Of a stretch of 64,000 nt of DNA, positions 36,401-46,262 are shown one piece after another. A program made the position numbers and the translations under genes. This DNA comes from Megascapheus bottae (lineage: Eukaryota > Chordata > Mammalia > Rodentia > Geomyidae), in the NCBI GenBank assembly GCA_024803745.1, contig JANJXV010000013.1, positions 56,941,602-57,005,601 of the forward strand, given 5' to 3'. The notes below the pieces were generated by a model. The model was not told the DNA's origin, searched no databases, and saw nothing but the letters and a program-made list of their open reading frames with translations. Each line of letters starts with the position of its first letter. Position 1 is the stretch's first letter.

Positions 36401-37920
36401 CGGCTGGGGAGGGGGAGGGGAGGCAGTGCATGCCCCTGCCAGGTTGGTGCCCATCAACCCCGCCTGGCTCTGCTCTGTATCCCTCACCACGGATGCAGGG
36501 CTAGAGTGAGTGAAAGGTCCATAGACTTACAGGGATGTTTTTCACAGCTCTGCACGGGGTGGCCCTCTGGGAGAGGCCTCGGTAAGAAGTGCCCCCAGGG
36601 ATGTGAGGAGCCTCCACCGCAGCTGCTTAGGCCCAACTCCCAAGGGGCCGGGGGCACTCCCACCCAGGGCAGGTGGAGGGGCCTCACCAGCTGAAACCCA
36701 GCTCAGAGGGCCAAGGAGGCCCCTTCCTACCTGCCCTCAACTCCCTGCAGGGCTCCCACAGTATGAGAGGGGCACTCTGGGTGTACAGTCACCTCCTTCA
36801 GACCTCAGCCAGAGCAAGCAAGCACTGATAGAAGCAGGGCAGGCAGGCTTGTCCCAGACTCCTGTGGACCAGCCGACCCCCCCCCCATCTGCTCCCCTCT
36901 GGCAGGGTGGCAGACCATGAAGAAGCACAGCCTGGCTCGAGAAGTTCAGTCCCGCTTCTCACCCTCCTCCTGAACTTGTCACTGCCCCTACATCAGCCCT
37001 GGGATCCTCTGCCTCCAGATGGAAAACAGATGTCCCCAGTCCCACACACTCCAGGGGCCGCATTTAAAGTTTACCCTCCCGGCCTCCACTTGGGAGAGGA
37101 AAGCTGTCAGGACACAGCCCTGTGGTTCCTCCTCCTGGGAGAGGAGGCAGCTCGGGGAGCACAGCAACGGGGTAACAGCACTGCCCAAAAAGGAGTGGCC
37201 GGCCAGCAACACTACCCTCAGTCCCGGAGGGCTGGGAAGTCGCCACCCCTCTCCAAATCTATCACCCACAGGAAATGAAAACCAAAAGCAATGGATACTC
37301 AGGCTGGGAGAAAGTACCGCTCACTCCGGTCACCCGCCGCCGCCGCCGCCCGGGTTTGGGCTAAGATGCCCTGAGTGGAAAGGGAGCCCGCCCCACCGTG
37401 CCAGGGCGCAATCCGCAGGCGGCTGGACGGCCTCCCTCAGCCTCGGCCCGGGCAGCCGGGGCACCGCGCGCGCCAGCCCCATCCGGGTGTGCGCGCCGCG
37501 GCCGGCCAGGCCCCGGCCCCGTCCACCGCGGCCGGGCGGAGCGGGGTGGGAGCCGCGGCGGCGTCCGCCCCCCCCCCCAGCCAGGGGCGGTGGCCCGGAT
37601 GAGCTCATGGGGCGGGGCGCCGGCAGCCCCGCCCCCTCCCCGCGGGCGACGCCGGGGGGTCCGGGCCCCCCGAGGAGGCTCCGCGGGCCCCGGGCGCCGT
37701 CGCCGCGCGCGAGCAGCGGGGCCAGGCCGCGGGGCAGGGCCGCGACGCGGGGAGGCCCGAAGCCTGGCTCTGCGCCCCGGCCCCCGGCGCCGGCCCCGCG
37801 CCCACAGGTGGCCCCGCCACTCGGCGTCCGCGCCGCCCCCGCCCCGCCGCTCACCCAGAAGACGAAATTGAAGACGAAGAGCAGGTACTTGATGCACTTG
37901 GTACAGCCCTCCACCCCCAT
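23195..37920 (-). CDS. CD81: CD81 tetraspanin, complete coding region in 8 exons
   Basis: CD81 (TAPA-1) is a four-pass plasma-membrane tetraspanin that organises CD19/CD21 signalling in B cells and interacts with integrins and EWI proteins; in humans it is also a hepatitis C virus co-receptor. Exons in transcript order are 37855-37920, 27919-28033, 25349-25446, 24607-24681, 24267-24371, 23833-23934, 23364-23450 and 23195-23257. Together they give 711 nt, 236 residues plus TGA, the same length as human. The start is [20 protein letters not shown]2 is [22 protein letters not shown]3 lies in exon 4 ([17 protein letters not shown]), and the large loop has CCG at 156-158 with C175 and C190 for its two disulfides. 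The C-terminus is IRNSSVY. All introns are GT-AG. The second half of the loop is the most diverged part ([12 protein letters not shown]). Intron 1 is 9.8 kb. Confidence 0.98.
25903..25920. repeat. C-homopolymer in CD81 intron 2
   Basis: About 17-18 consecutive C. Runs of this length are hard to sequence, so the exact count is uncertain. Confidence 0.85.
30377..30435. repeat. (CA)n with internal (CG)n in CD81 intron 1
   Basis: CA repeats interrupted by ggcgcgcgcgc at about 30411-30421. The purine-pyrimidine alternation is continuous, so the tract could adopt Z-DNA. Confidence 0.9.
32475..32665 (+). mobile_element. Dimeric ID-like SINE in CD81 intron 1
   Basis: First tRNA-like unit: ggcctagtggtagagtgctt, gactagcatgcacgagaccc. 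Second unit: ctgtgattcaagtggtagag. The tail is (caaa)n. Confidence 0.9.
32672..32900 (+). mobile_element. Composite SINE in CD81 intron 1
   Basis: Left half catgtggctcacacctacaa and ctactcaggaggctgagatc; linker ctcttatttccaattaatca; right half ttggttcaagggtagggtag. Confidence 0.9.
34555..34790 (+). mobile_element. Composite SINE in CD81 intron 1
   Basis: ccaggcgcggtggctcacgc opens the B1-like half; gtggggctgtggctccaggg opens the tRNA-like half. The A-rich tail is aaaaaataaaaataaaaag. Confidence 0.93.
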
Positions 37921-38620
37921 GGCGGCGATGGCACGGGGAGCGGGGAAGGGCGGGCCGGGGGTCCGGGCCGGGGACTGCGGGGCACGCAAGCGCGCGAGGC
38001 CTGGCGGCGAGACGAGGGTCGCTCCGCGGACGCTGCGCGCTCGCTCTGCGGCCGGGCACGCGCCCCGCGCCGCGCCTTTTATACCCCGCCGAGGCCCCGC
38101 CCCGGAAGGCCCCGCCCCGCGGCCCTCCTGGCCCCGCCCCCGGCCCCGCCTCCCGCCGCGGGGCGCCCGGGCCTGGAGGCCGAGGGGTGGGCGGGGGGGG
38201 GGGGAGGAGGGAGTCAGCGCCCCGCGCACGCGCGCTCCGGGGCCCGCGCTCTCCGCGTGCTGGGGACCCGGCGGCCCCGGGTGCGCGGGGCTTGCGCGAG
38301 GTCGACTCCGAGCCCGCTGCAGCCTCGGCTGGAAGCTCGGCCCCCGGCGCGCCCGCTCCCCCCGCTCGCGCTGCGGGCCGCAGGTCCGGGTCCCCGGCCG
38401 CGCCGCGGGGAGGTCGGTCATCCGGACCGCAGCTCCAGACCAGCCCCGGCTCGGCGGCCCAGCGGAGTTCCGCGCGTGTCTTCCCCCGCCCGGGGGCCGC
38501 GGGCCCCCCGCCATCCGCCCTTCCCGGCCTCCCGGGACGACGCCCGAGACGGCCCTGCCCCGCCCGGAGCTGCGCTGCCCCCCGAGTGCCCCTGCCAGCT
38601 GCTGGCCCGAGGCTGCTGTG
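37300..38620 (-). promoter_or_regulatory. CD81: CD81 CpG-island promoter and 5'UTR
   Basis: About 1.3 kb of very high G+C and CpG density spans the first CD81 exon. On the - strand a TATA box, TATAAAAGG, lies at 38083-38075, about 160 bases before the ATG, which puts transcription start near 38050 and a 5'UTR of roughly 130 bases. Upstream, between 38090 and 38160, several GC boxes (ccccgcccc on the + strand) would serve SP/KLF factors. Confidence 0.75.
38075..38083 (-). promoter_or_regulatory. CD81: CD81 TATA box
   Basis: The + strand ccttttata reads TATAAAAGG on the CD81 strand. It lies inside a CpG island, with GC boxes just upstream and the start codon about 155 bases downstream. A perfect TATA element in this position is unlikely to be chance in such GC-rich sequence. 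Confidence 0.7.
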
Positions 38621-38659
38621 TTGGATGCTGCTCTTTGCTGGATTTGTGGCCCGTTTTGC

Positions 38660-38885
38660 TCTGCTCTTTCCTTTTGGGGGTGCCTGTCCTGGGGCCTGAA
38701 CTCTGGACCTGGCACTGTCCCTGCGCTTTATGCACTTGGACCACAGCCCCTCTTCAGCTCCTTGGTGACGAGCCACAGATGACAAGTCTGCCAGACTCTC
38801 ATCTCCAGGTAGCTACCAAAAAGCTGAAGGCAGACGTTTCTGCCCAGAGTGGTTTCAGGCTGTGATCCTCAGATCTCAGGGGAAA
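38660..38885 (-). mobile_element. Composite SINE just upstream of the CD81 promoter island
   Basis: Reversed order: ggggcctgaactctggacct, ggaccacagcccctcttcag, then ctgtgatcctcagatctcag. It marks the end of the CpG island. Confidence 0.8.
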
Positions 38886-38919
38886 ACCACCAGAGCCCAC
38901 CTCTCTAGTTTCCTTTCTC

Positions 38920-39075
38920 TGCGCGTCTGGGGCTTGACCTCAGGGCCTGAGCCCTGTCCTTGAGCTTTTGTTTTGCTTTGTTTTTGCCAGTCCTGGGGCT
39001 TGAACTCAGTGCCTGAGCACTGTCCTTGAGCTTCTCTTGTTCAAGGCTAGCGCCCTACCACTTGAGTCCCTAGGT
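38920..39075 (-). mobile_element. SINE fragments in reverse orientation
   Basis: ggggcttgacctcagggcct is followed by a second copy beginning tcctggggcttgaactcagt and ending ctaccacttgag. They are two tRNA-like units in tandem. Confidence 0.85.
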
Positions 39076-40349
39076 CCACATGGAATGTTTACAGCCAGGT
39101 TCTGGTCAAATTGGTGTCTTGCCTGGCATAAACCGAGTGGGGATCCATCCTTCATCTTTGGATACATAGGAAGAATAGGCCAAGAGGTCTGAGGCATGTC
39201 CTTCAACACCTGCTTTTGTTTTGTATGTGTGGAAACCACATCACAATGAACTCAGCCTTCCCGTGGGAAATCTGTAAGGATTCCTTTTGCTTTTATTTAA
39301 AGGGAGCAAAGGAAGAAATGTTTCTCTGATATCCTGGGCACCTGTTCTGACATCAGCTCCCCGCTGCCGCCCCCCCCCCATGGTGGGGACACTTCCTGCC
39401 CAAAGTGAGCAATGAATGCAGGCTGTCCTCGGTCTAGGGGTTTCCATGGCCGGTCAGGCCGGGCCAGCTTGTTCTGTCCTCCTTGGTCACGCATCAGACA
39501 TTTAGTGATTCCTGCTGTGTGCCAGGAGTCCTTCCCCTCCCCTCAAGGGTCTTAAGCTCTGAGGGCTACCCGGGGTGTCCTACCTTGCTGGTCAGTCCGT
39601 GCTGAGGAAGGAGAGAATTCCCTGGATGTTTGACAGGGTAGGGAGAGTCTCCTCCTGGGATATGGTGTCTGGACTGGATGGGTCCAGGTGTGATTCTCCA
39701 GGAGCAGCCTGGAAAGCTAGCTGGAGCCACAGGAAGCCCTCGGGCCAGCAGCAGGTGGAGACAGGACCAGGGCGAGACCCTAGGGCAGGTGGCAGGTGGC
39801 AAGCTCTGGAGGTGGACAAGTATTTGGTCCCAAGTCCAGAGAGGGACTTCTGTGCACTGTGACTGCAGTGGATCTGGGAAGGGGCTTCTGTGGCCTGGCT
39901 TCAGACTGAGTGAGCAGGAGGAGACAGGGAGGTGCAGTGGCCTGGATGGGAGGCTCCTCTGTCCAGCTGGCTGCCCTGGGAAAGACCGGGAGGCAGAGGT
40001 CTGCATGGCACCCTTGCATCTCCCCGATCTGCACTAGAGCTGGACCCGTGTCGCAGGCAGGTGGCATGGGGTGATTTGCTCACTCACTTGAAGCAGGGCC
40101 TGGCTGTGGGAGATTGGAAGCCACTGTCTCCAGTGAGCCCCATCGGAGCCAGAGAAGCCGCAGCCACGTGTGGATGTTTTCAGGACTCATCTCGTGTAGT
40201 GGCTGAGGGTGGTGGTGCACATCTGTCAGTCCCAGAGGCGGGCATGGCATGCCTGGGTGCAGCAGTGACACAGCAAGCACGAGTGGGAGGATTGTGGGCC
40301 AGCTAGGCCCCAGTCCAAGATCTGGAGGATAACCAGTGAAGAAAGGTGT

Positions 40350-41325
40350 TAGAAAGGAGCCGGGAGCATGGCCTACTGGTAGACCGCTTGCCTAGCATGC
40401 ACAAAAACCTGGGTTCCATTCCTCAGTACCACATACAGAAAAAACTCAAAGTTAGCGCGATGGCTCACGCCTGTCATCCTAACTACTCAGGAAGCTGAGA
40501 TCTGAGAATCAAAGTTCAAAGCCAGTCGGGGCACTTAAGGACTTGAGACTCATATCTCCAATTAACCTCCAGAAAATGAGAGTGGGGCTTAGCTCAAGGG
40601 TAGGGTGGTAGCCTTGAGCTGAAAAAGCTCAGGGACAACACCGAGGCCCAGAAGTAGGGTGGTAGCCTTGAGCTGTTGAGCTCAGGGACAGTGTCCAGGC
40701 CATGTTCAAGCTCCATGACCCACAAAAAAAGAAAGAAAGAAAGAAAAAAAGAGCTCAAGTGGTAGAGCACTAGCCTTGAGCTCAAGGACAATGCCCAGGC
40801 CCAGAGTTCAAGCCCCAGGACTGGCCTGTGGCCAGTCTAAGCAAAAAGTTCACAAGATCCCACCTCAATCAATAAAAAGCTGGATGTGGGCTGGGGATGT
40901 GGCTTCGTGGTAGGGAGCTTATGTAACAGGCATGGAGTCCTGGATTCGATTCCTCAGTACCACGAACCCAGAAAAGACCGAAAGTGGCACTGTAGCTCAA
41001 GTGGCAGAGTGCTAGCTTTGAGCAAAAGAAGCTCAGGGACAGTGCCCTGGCCCTGAGTTCAAGCCCCAGGACAGGCAAGAAAAAAGAAGAAGGACTGGGA
41101 GTTTGGCCTAGTGGTAAAGTGCTTGCCTAGCATGCACAAAGACCCGGGTTCGATTCCTCGGTACCACATACATAGAAAAAAGCCGGAAGTGGTGCTGAGG
41201 CTCAAGTGGTAGAGCTCTAGCCTTGAGAAAGTCCAAGGACAGTGCTCAGGCCCTGAGTTCAAGCCCAGGACTGGAGCAAAAAAAAAAAAAAAAAAAAAAA
41301 GAAAGAAAGAAAGAAAAAAGCAGCA
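40350..41325 (+). mobile_element. Tandem cluster of at least four SINEs
   Basis: In order: an ID-like monomer (40355-40445), a composite SINE with a duplicated right end (40446-40745), a solitary tRNA-like right unit (40750-40830), a dimeric ID-like element (40880-41085) and another dimeric ID-like element (41088-41325) with a poly-A tail at 41277-41300. All lie in the same orientation with almost no unique sequence between them. Confidence 0.85.
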
Positions 41326-41864
41326 GCAGCAGAAGCAGCTGAGTACAGTGGTACCTGCCTGTCCCTCAGCTATACAGAAAGAATAAATAGGAGGATTTCT
41401 GTCTAGGCTGGTCCCAGGCCAAAAGTAAAACCCTATTGGAGAGTTTAGCACCCCCCCAAAGAGGGGGGGGAAATCAAAGTAATTGGGAACAAAACCATGT
41501 CATCATCTCAGAGAGAAGAGCAGAAGGAAGCTGCCCCCCCACCCCCACGAGTGTCTGTGAAGAGCCACAGCCAGAGTTAAAGACAATTGTCTCCATAGAG
41601 TGACAAGATGGAGAGCAGTCTCCATTTCTCCTGGGGAAGCCTCGACTGGAGATTCTGGCCAGGTGATCCCTGAGGAAGATGGAAGCCTGGGGGAGCGCTG
41701 CTGTTGGACTCCCACTGACTGTTTCAACCGTGCCCCTGCGGTGGTGGAACTAGAGGTGGGTCTGTGGAGGGGCGGGCCCTTCCGGAGGGCCCCAGAGCCT
41801 TGGGGGTCAGTAGCTCACACCCGTACTCCTAGTTACTCTGGAATCTGAGGATCTCCTGGACAGA

Positions 41865-42280
41865 AACACCTCTGAGACTTTTCTTTTCGCCAGTCCCAGG
41901 GCTTGAACTCAGGGCCTAAGCACTCGCTGTCCCTAAGCCTCTTTTGCTCAAGGCTAGCACTCTACCACTTGAGTCACAGCATCACTTCTGGCTTGGTACT
42001 GAGGAATCAAACCCAGGACTTCATGCATGCTAGGTAAGCATGCTCACACTAAGCCACATTCCCAGCTTCTCTGTGATTATTTTTATTTTTATTTTTTGCC
42101 AGTCCTAGGGCTTAGACTGAGGGCCTGGGCACTGTCCCTTTTGCTCAAGGCTAGCACTCTGCCACTTGAGCCACAACAGCACTTCTAGCTTTTTCTGAGT
42201 TTGTGGCACCAAGGAATCAAACCTAGTGCATCCTAGAAGAGCACTCTACCACTAGGCTATGCTCCCACCCCAGTGAAACT
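41865..42280 (-). mobile_element. Two dimeric ID-like SINEs in reverse orientation
   Basis: Each has gggcttgaactcagggcct-like and ctctaccacttgagtcacag-like segments followed by aatcaaacccaggacttcat-like B-box sequence. Boundaries are about 41877-42065 and 42088-42280. Confidence 0.85.
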
Positions 42281-42289
42281 CCAGAATGC

Positions 42290-42395
42290 TAGAAGGACAG
42301 CTGTGGCTCCAAGGGTACTATGCCAATCTGAAGTGAAAAGCCCAGCAAGAGTTCCAGGCCCTGAGTTCAAGCCCCTGTAGCAGCACATGCGTGGA
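42290..42395 (+). mobile_element. SINE right-half fragment
   Basis: gacagctgtggctccaaggg to ccaggccctgagttcaagcc is a truncated tRNA-like unit. Confidence 0.7.
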
Positions 42396-42409
42396 CACAA
42401 GGTAGACAT

Positions 42410-42660
42410 GAAGGTCAGAGCTAAAGCACGACATTCTTAGAAGACGGTAGCAATGGATCTTGAGACGCTTGTGTTCACCGGCAGTCTTCTAGCTACACCT
42501 TTCAAGCCAAAGCAGCCAAAGGAAAAGGACCAAATCATCTGGGCTTGGCCAGAAGTAACAACTGTTGTGTGTCAGAGGACAACCCACAAAATGGAAGGAA
42601 ATGTTTGTGAACATTTCCTGACTCAGGGAGGAGCATCTAGCCTGAGCCAAAAACTGCTAC
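42410..42660 (+). mobile_element. Probable L1 ORF2 3'-end fragment, degraded
   Basis: aaaggaccaaatcatctggg and acaacccacaaaatggaagg resemble the end of L1 ORF2. The reading frame is not intact, and the fragment is flanked by SINEs on both sides. Confidence 0.5.
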
Positions 42661-42669
42661 ACCTACTGA

Positions 42670-42895
42670 CAAAAGAATAGATACTCCAGAGGCTGAGGTC
42701 TGAGGATTGCTGTTCAAAGCCAACCCAGGCACTAAAGACAGACTCTTATCTCCAATTAACCACAAGAAAACCAGATGTGGCCCTGTTGCTCAAGGGGTAA
42801 GGCAGTAGCCTTGTAAGGCAGTAGCCTTGAGCTAAAGAGCTCAGGGACAACACCCAGCCCAGTGTTCAAGCCCCACTACCAACAGGAAAAAAAAA
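42670..42895 (+). mobile_element. Composite SINE with short internal duplication
   Basis: gaggctgaggtctgaggatt to ccaattaaccacaagaaaac, then a right half in which ggcagtagccttg occurs twice (about 42802-42828). Poly-A tail at 42886-42900. Confidence 0.88.
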
Positions 42896-42944
42896 AAAAA
42901 AGCTAGCTCAACTTTGAGACTGGGCAAAGGCAGGTGATTGAACT

Positions 42945-43055
42945 CCATTGTCTTGCCTGTAATCCTAGCAATTTGGGAGGCCAAGATAAGATTGTGGTTT
43001 AAGGTCAGCTCTAACTGAAACAGAGATCCTATCTCAAAGAAACTGCAACTGAGAG
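42945..43055 (+). mobile_element. B1-like element fragment
   Basis: tgcctgtaatcctagcaatt, tgggaggccaagataagatt and gagatcctatctcaaagaaa match the Alu/B1 layout with no tRNA-like right half attached. Confidence 0.7.
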
Positions 43056-43154
43056 ATGCCTCTCTAAACTCTCAGCCCTTTAGCCAGACTAGGTGGGAAG
43101 GTCAAGGTTGGAGGCCCTAGGGAAAAAGTTGTGACCTAATCTAAAAAATAACTA

Positions 43155-43415
43155 AAGCCCCAGGGCTCAGTTGCTTACACCTGTAATCCTAGCCACTCCA
43201 GAGGCTGAGATCTAAGGATCAGGGTTCAAAGCTAGCTCGGGCATGAAAGGATCTGAGACTCTTATCTCCAATTAACCACTAGAAAATGGGAAGTGGCACT
43301 GTGGCCCCAGGGATATAGTGGTAGCCTTGAGCTGAAGAGCTCAAGGACAGCACCCAGGCCCAGAGTTCAAGTCCCATGACCAATGACCAACAAAGAAAAC
43401 AAAACAAAAAAACAC
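43155..43415 (+). mobile_element. Composite SINE
   Basis: ggctcagttgcttacacctg, ctccaattaaccactagaaa and gtgaaccttgagctgaagag-type right-half sequence (here gtagccttgagctgaagagc), with tail aaagaaaacaaaacaaaaaa. Confidence 0.9.
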
Positions 43416-43534
43416 ACTGAAACTAAAAGGGATAGCTGAGTTCAAATCTAAGTCCTGCACTGAAAAGGAAAAAGGAGGAGGGAGGTGCGGGAGACAAAGA
43501 ATTTGGGTAGACTTTGCTCTGAAGATATGCAAGT

Positions 43535-43719
43535 GGGGGCCAGGAGTTTAGCCTAGTGGTTAAAGTGCTTGCCTAGCATGCACGAAGACCTGGGTTCAAT
43601 TCCTTGGTACCACATACTTAGAAAAAGCCAGAAGTGGTGCTGAGGCTCAAGTGGTAGAGCTCTAGCCTTGAGAAAAATCCAAGGACAGTGCTCAGGCCCT
43701 GAGCTTAAGCCCAAAACTG

Positions 43720-43752
<33 letters not shown>
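43535..43752 (+). mobile_element. Dimeric ID-like SINE with long poly-A
   Basis: First unit gtttagcctagtggttaaag, second unit ctgaggctcaagtggtagag. The uninterrupted A-run at 43722-43751 suggests a recent insertion. Confidence 0.93.
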
Positions 43753-43753
<1 letters not shown>

Positions 43754-44384
43754 TATGTGAGTGGCCAATCTGCTTGAGGCAAAGATATTCCACAACTCTG
43801 GTCTCTGGGGAACTCACATTCCAACCCTCCAGTGAATCTAAGCCGGGATGGACTGCCTGCCTCTTGCTCATGCACCAGGGTCAGAATGGGCTGTGGTATA
43901 GCCCTGTAAGAAAAGATGGCCCTTCTTCAGCGGGCTAAAGGCAGCTACTCTGTGAGCCCAGATTTCACTTCTGGGTGAGCAGAGTCCTTTGAACAGTACA
44001 GAGAGAATTTGTCTGGGGTTTTTGAATAAAATCATACCCAAACTGAGAGTCTGAGCATGGGAATAGTTAACCATAAAGTGAAAGCAGAATTTCCAAGTGC
44101 GTCACACTGCACAAATCCAGCCCAGAGTGAGCCTGTGGCCTCTCCAAGTAGCATCTCTGTAAGGAGGGGCTGGAGGCCAGGCTGCCACTGAGAGCCAGAG
44201 TTTAACAACCCCATATGGCCAGGGCATCTCAGGTAGAAGAAGTTGGCCAGAATTTCAGGAGTGCAGTAGCCCCTTCTCTTTGGCTCCTGAGGGAACACAG
44301 GATCCTGGCACAGTTCCTGAAAGACTATGAAATTGGTGATCACCCCCAAACCACGAAACCTCCGACACCTAAGAAAGCAGCAAC

Positions 44385-44597
44385 AGGGGCCGGGAGTCTG
44401 GCCTAGTGGTAGAGTGGTAGAGTGCTTTCCTAGCATGCACGAAGACCCGGGTTTGATTCCTTGGTACCACATATACAGAAAAGCCAGAACCGGTGCTGTG
44501 GCTCAAGTGGTAGAGCACTAACCTTGAGGAAAGCCCAAGGACAGTGCTCAGGCCCGGCGTTCAGCCCCCAGGCCTGGCAAAAAAAAAAAAAAAAAGC
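44385..44597 (+). mobile_element. Dimeric ID-like SINE inside the L1-rich stretch
   Basis: ggcctagtggtagagtggta, then ctgtggctcaagtggtagag, with a poly-A tail at about 44580-44595. The box tggtagagtggtagagtg contains a small internal duplication. Confidence 0.92.
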
Positions 44598-44995
44598 AGC
44601 AACAACTTGAATTTGAGTTGATTGTAACCCAGGCATTTCATCTGTATACTTACCTAGCAGTATGCCCACACCTGTGCGTGCATGGGTGTGTGTGTGTGTG
44701 TGTGTAACACAATGGAGGCACACACCCGTATCCAAATGCACACATCTATGTTAATGGTAACATTGGTTATCACAGCAAAAAAGCAAGAAGAACTGAAATG
44801 TCCATCAACTGAAAAACAGATCACTATATTGTGTACATCCATGCAAGGGAACCTTATTCAGCCATTAGAAAGGAAGGAAACCCTGACACTCATGTGGCTT
44901 GGGTGAACCTTGAAACTGTTATGATGAGCGAGAAAGAACACAGGTGTCCTGTTTCCACTCATGGAGGCCCTCTTTTGGGTCAGACAGGCTGAGAA
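44598..44995 (+). mobile_element. L1 3'-end fragment
   Basis: gaaatgtccatcaactgaaa, cttattcagccattagaaag, gggtgaaccttgaaactgtt and atgatgagcgagaaagaaca follow the well-known end of mammalian L1 elements in order. A short GT microsatellite (about 44687-44705) lies within it. Confidence 0.85.
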
Positions 44996-46044
44996 TGGGC
45001 AGGGGAGGGAGGGGGGGGTCCATGTGGCTTCAGTCCAGGGTCCAGGCCAGAGCACATAGTGGCCAGGCCTGGGGGTCCTCCCTGCTTCCAGGACTGCCCT
45101 TTTCATGAGGTCTTGGGGGCCAAGGTGCAGCAGAAGCTTGAGGTGGGGGAGAGATATGGGCTCTGCTCACAGGGGTCACAGCTGGGCTGCACCTGTCCCG
45201 TAGTATTAGACATTTGTGGGGGCCATGGGGAGTCTGTGCAGGTCCTTGGGACTGCATCAGTCCCTACTTAACCCATGCGGTGGGGGAGAGGAAGGGGAAG
45301 GAAGAAGCCGGGAGCCCCGGGTGAAGTGGGCTCTGCAGTGTGGAAGAGCCTGGCTGCCCAGAGATGTGACCCTGACCTTGAGAGACAGGGGCAGGCGGAG
45401 CTTTGCCCTTAGGACCTGGCCAGCTGGAGTCTGTACTGCTTCTGCCTCAGGACCCCTGCCTGGCAGGCAGAGGAATCCAGAAATCCTGGCCAGGCCTGCG
45501 GGAGGGTTGGCCGAGGAGGGAAGGTCACATGTGTCTAGTGGCAGTGGGGGGCGGGGAGGGAGAAGGGGGAGCCCTGCCTCAGCTTCTAGTCCCGTGGCTC
45601 TTTCTGAGCCAGGACCTGGGGACCCCCTCACGTGTGTCCCCTGGGTCAGTGCTGGGGGCAGTGGCTTGTTTGGACCTGGTTCCCCGAGGAAGCAGGAGGG
45701 CTGGCTGCAGGGGCCTGGTGCCTCTAGCCTGTGAGCCAGGGACAAGGAGGCCTCCGGTCTCTGTCCCCCACCTCAGCCCACCACCACAGGGTTGCAGGGG
45801 CCATGAGGAGCTGTCCGGGACCAGGCACACACAGGGCTGTGCCCACCCAGCCTGAGCTTTTCAGGTCAGGGGAACCCCCTCTGGGCTTGGCTCCAGTCCC
45901 CTGTGTCTACCCTGGGCCACTGGGGAGAACTCCCTAGAGTGCCCTCACTGTAGCCCAGGGCCTCCTCCTGGCCTCTGTTCTCTACCCAGGGCCTCCTCCT
46001 GGCCCACCACACTTGGTCAGGGCCTCTTCCAGGCTCTTAGGAGG

Positions 46045-46262
46045 CCGTCTAGTACTGAGGCTTGGACTCAAGGACCTGGGCTCTGCCTGCCCTTTTCACT
46101 CAAGGCTATCACTTTACCGCTTTGAGCTACAGCTCCACTTCTGGTTTTCTGGTGGTTCATTGGAGAGGTGATTAATTGCCCAGGCTGGCTTCAAACCTCC
46201 ATCCTCAGATCCCAACCTCCTTCGTAGCTGGGATCACAGGTGTGATTCTTGACAACACAGGA
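46045..46262 (-). mobile_element. Composite SINE
   Basis: Reversed order: ggcttggactcaaggacctg, accgctttgagctacagctc, ccaggctggcttcaaacctc, gtagctgggatcacaggtgt. Confidence 0.88.

Larger units (their letters stand above)
28034..37854 (-). other. CD81: CD81 intron 1, 9.8 kb
   Basis: This long first intron holds no other gene that I recognise. It is fairly GC-rich, with few SINEs (32470-32900 and 34555-34790), a CA microsatellite at 30377-30435, a C-run near 28286 and a G-run near 32100. First introns of this length often carry enhancers, but I cannot point to one from sequence alone. Confidence 0.85.

Noticed and set aside
37019..38865. Long frames of 460-590 residues across the CD81 promoter
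   Set aside because: Stop codons are rare in CpG islands; composition is Arg/Pro/Gly/Ala rich, on both strands, with no family similarity. Only the 22 codons of CD81 exon 1 are supported.
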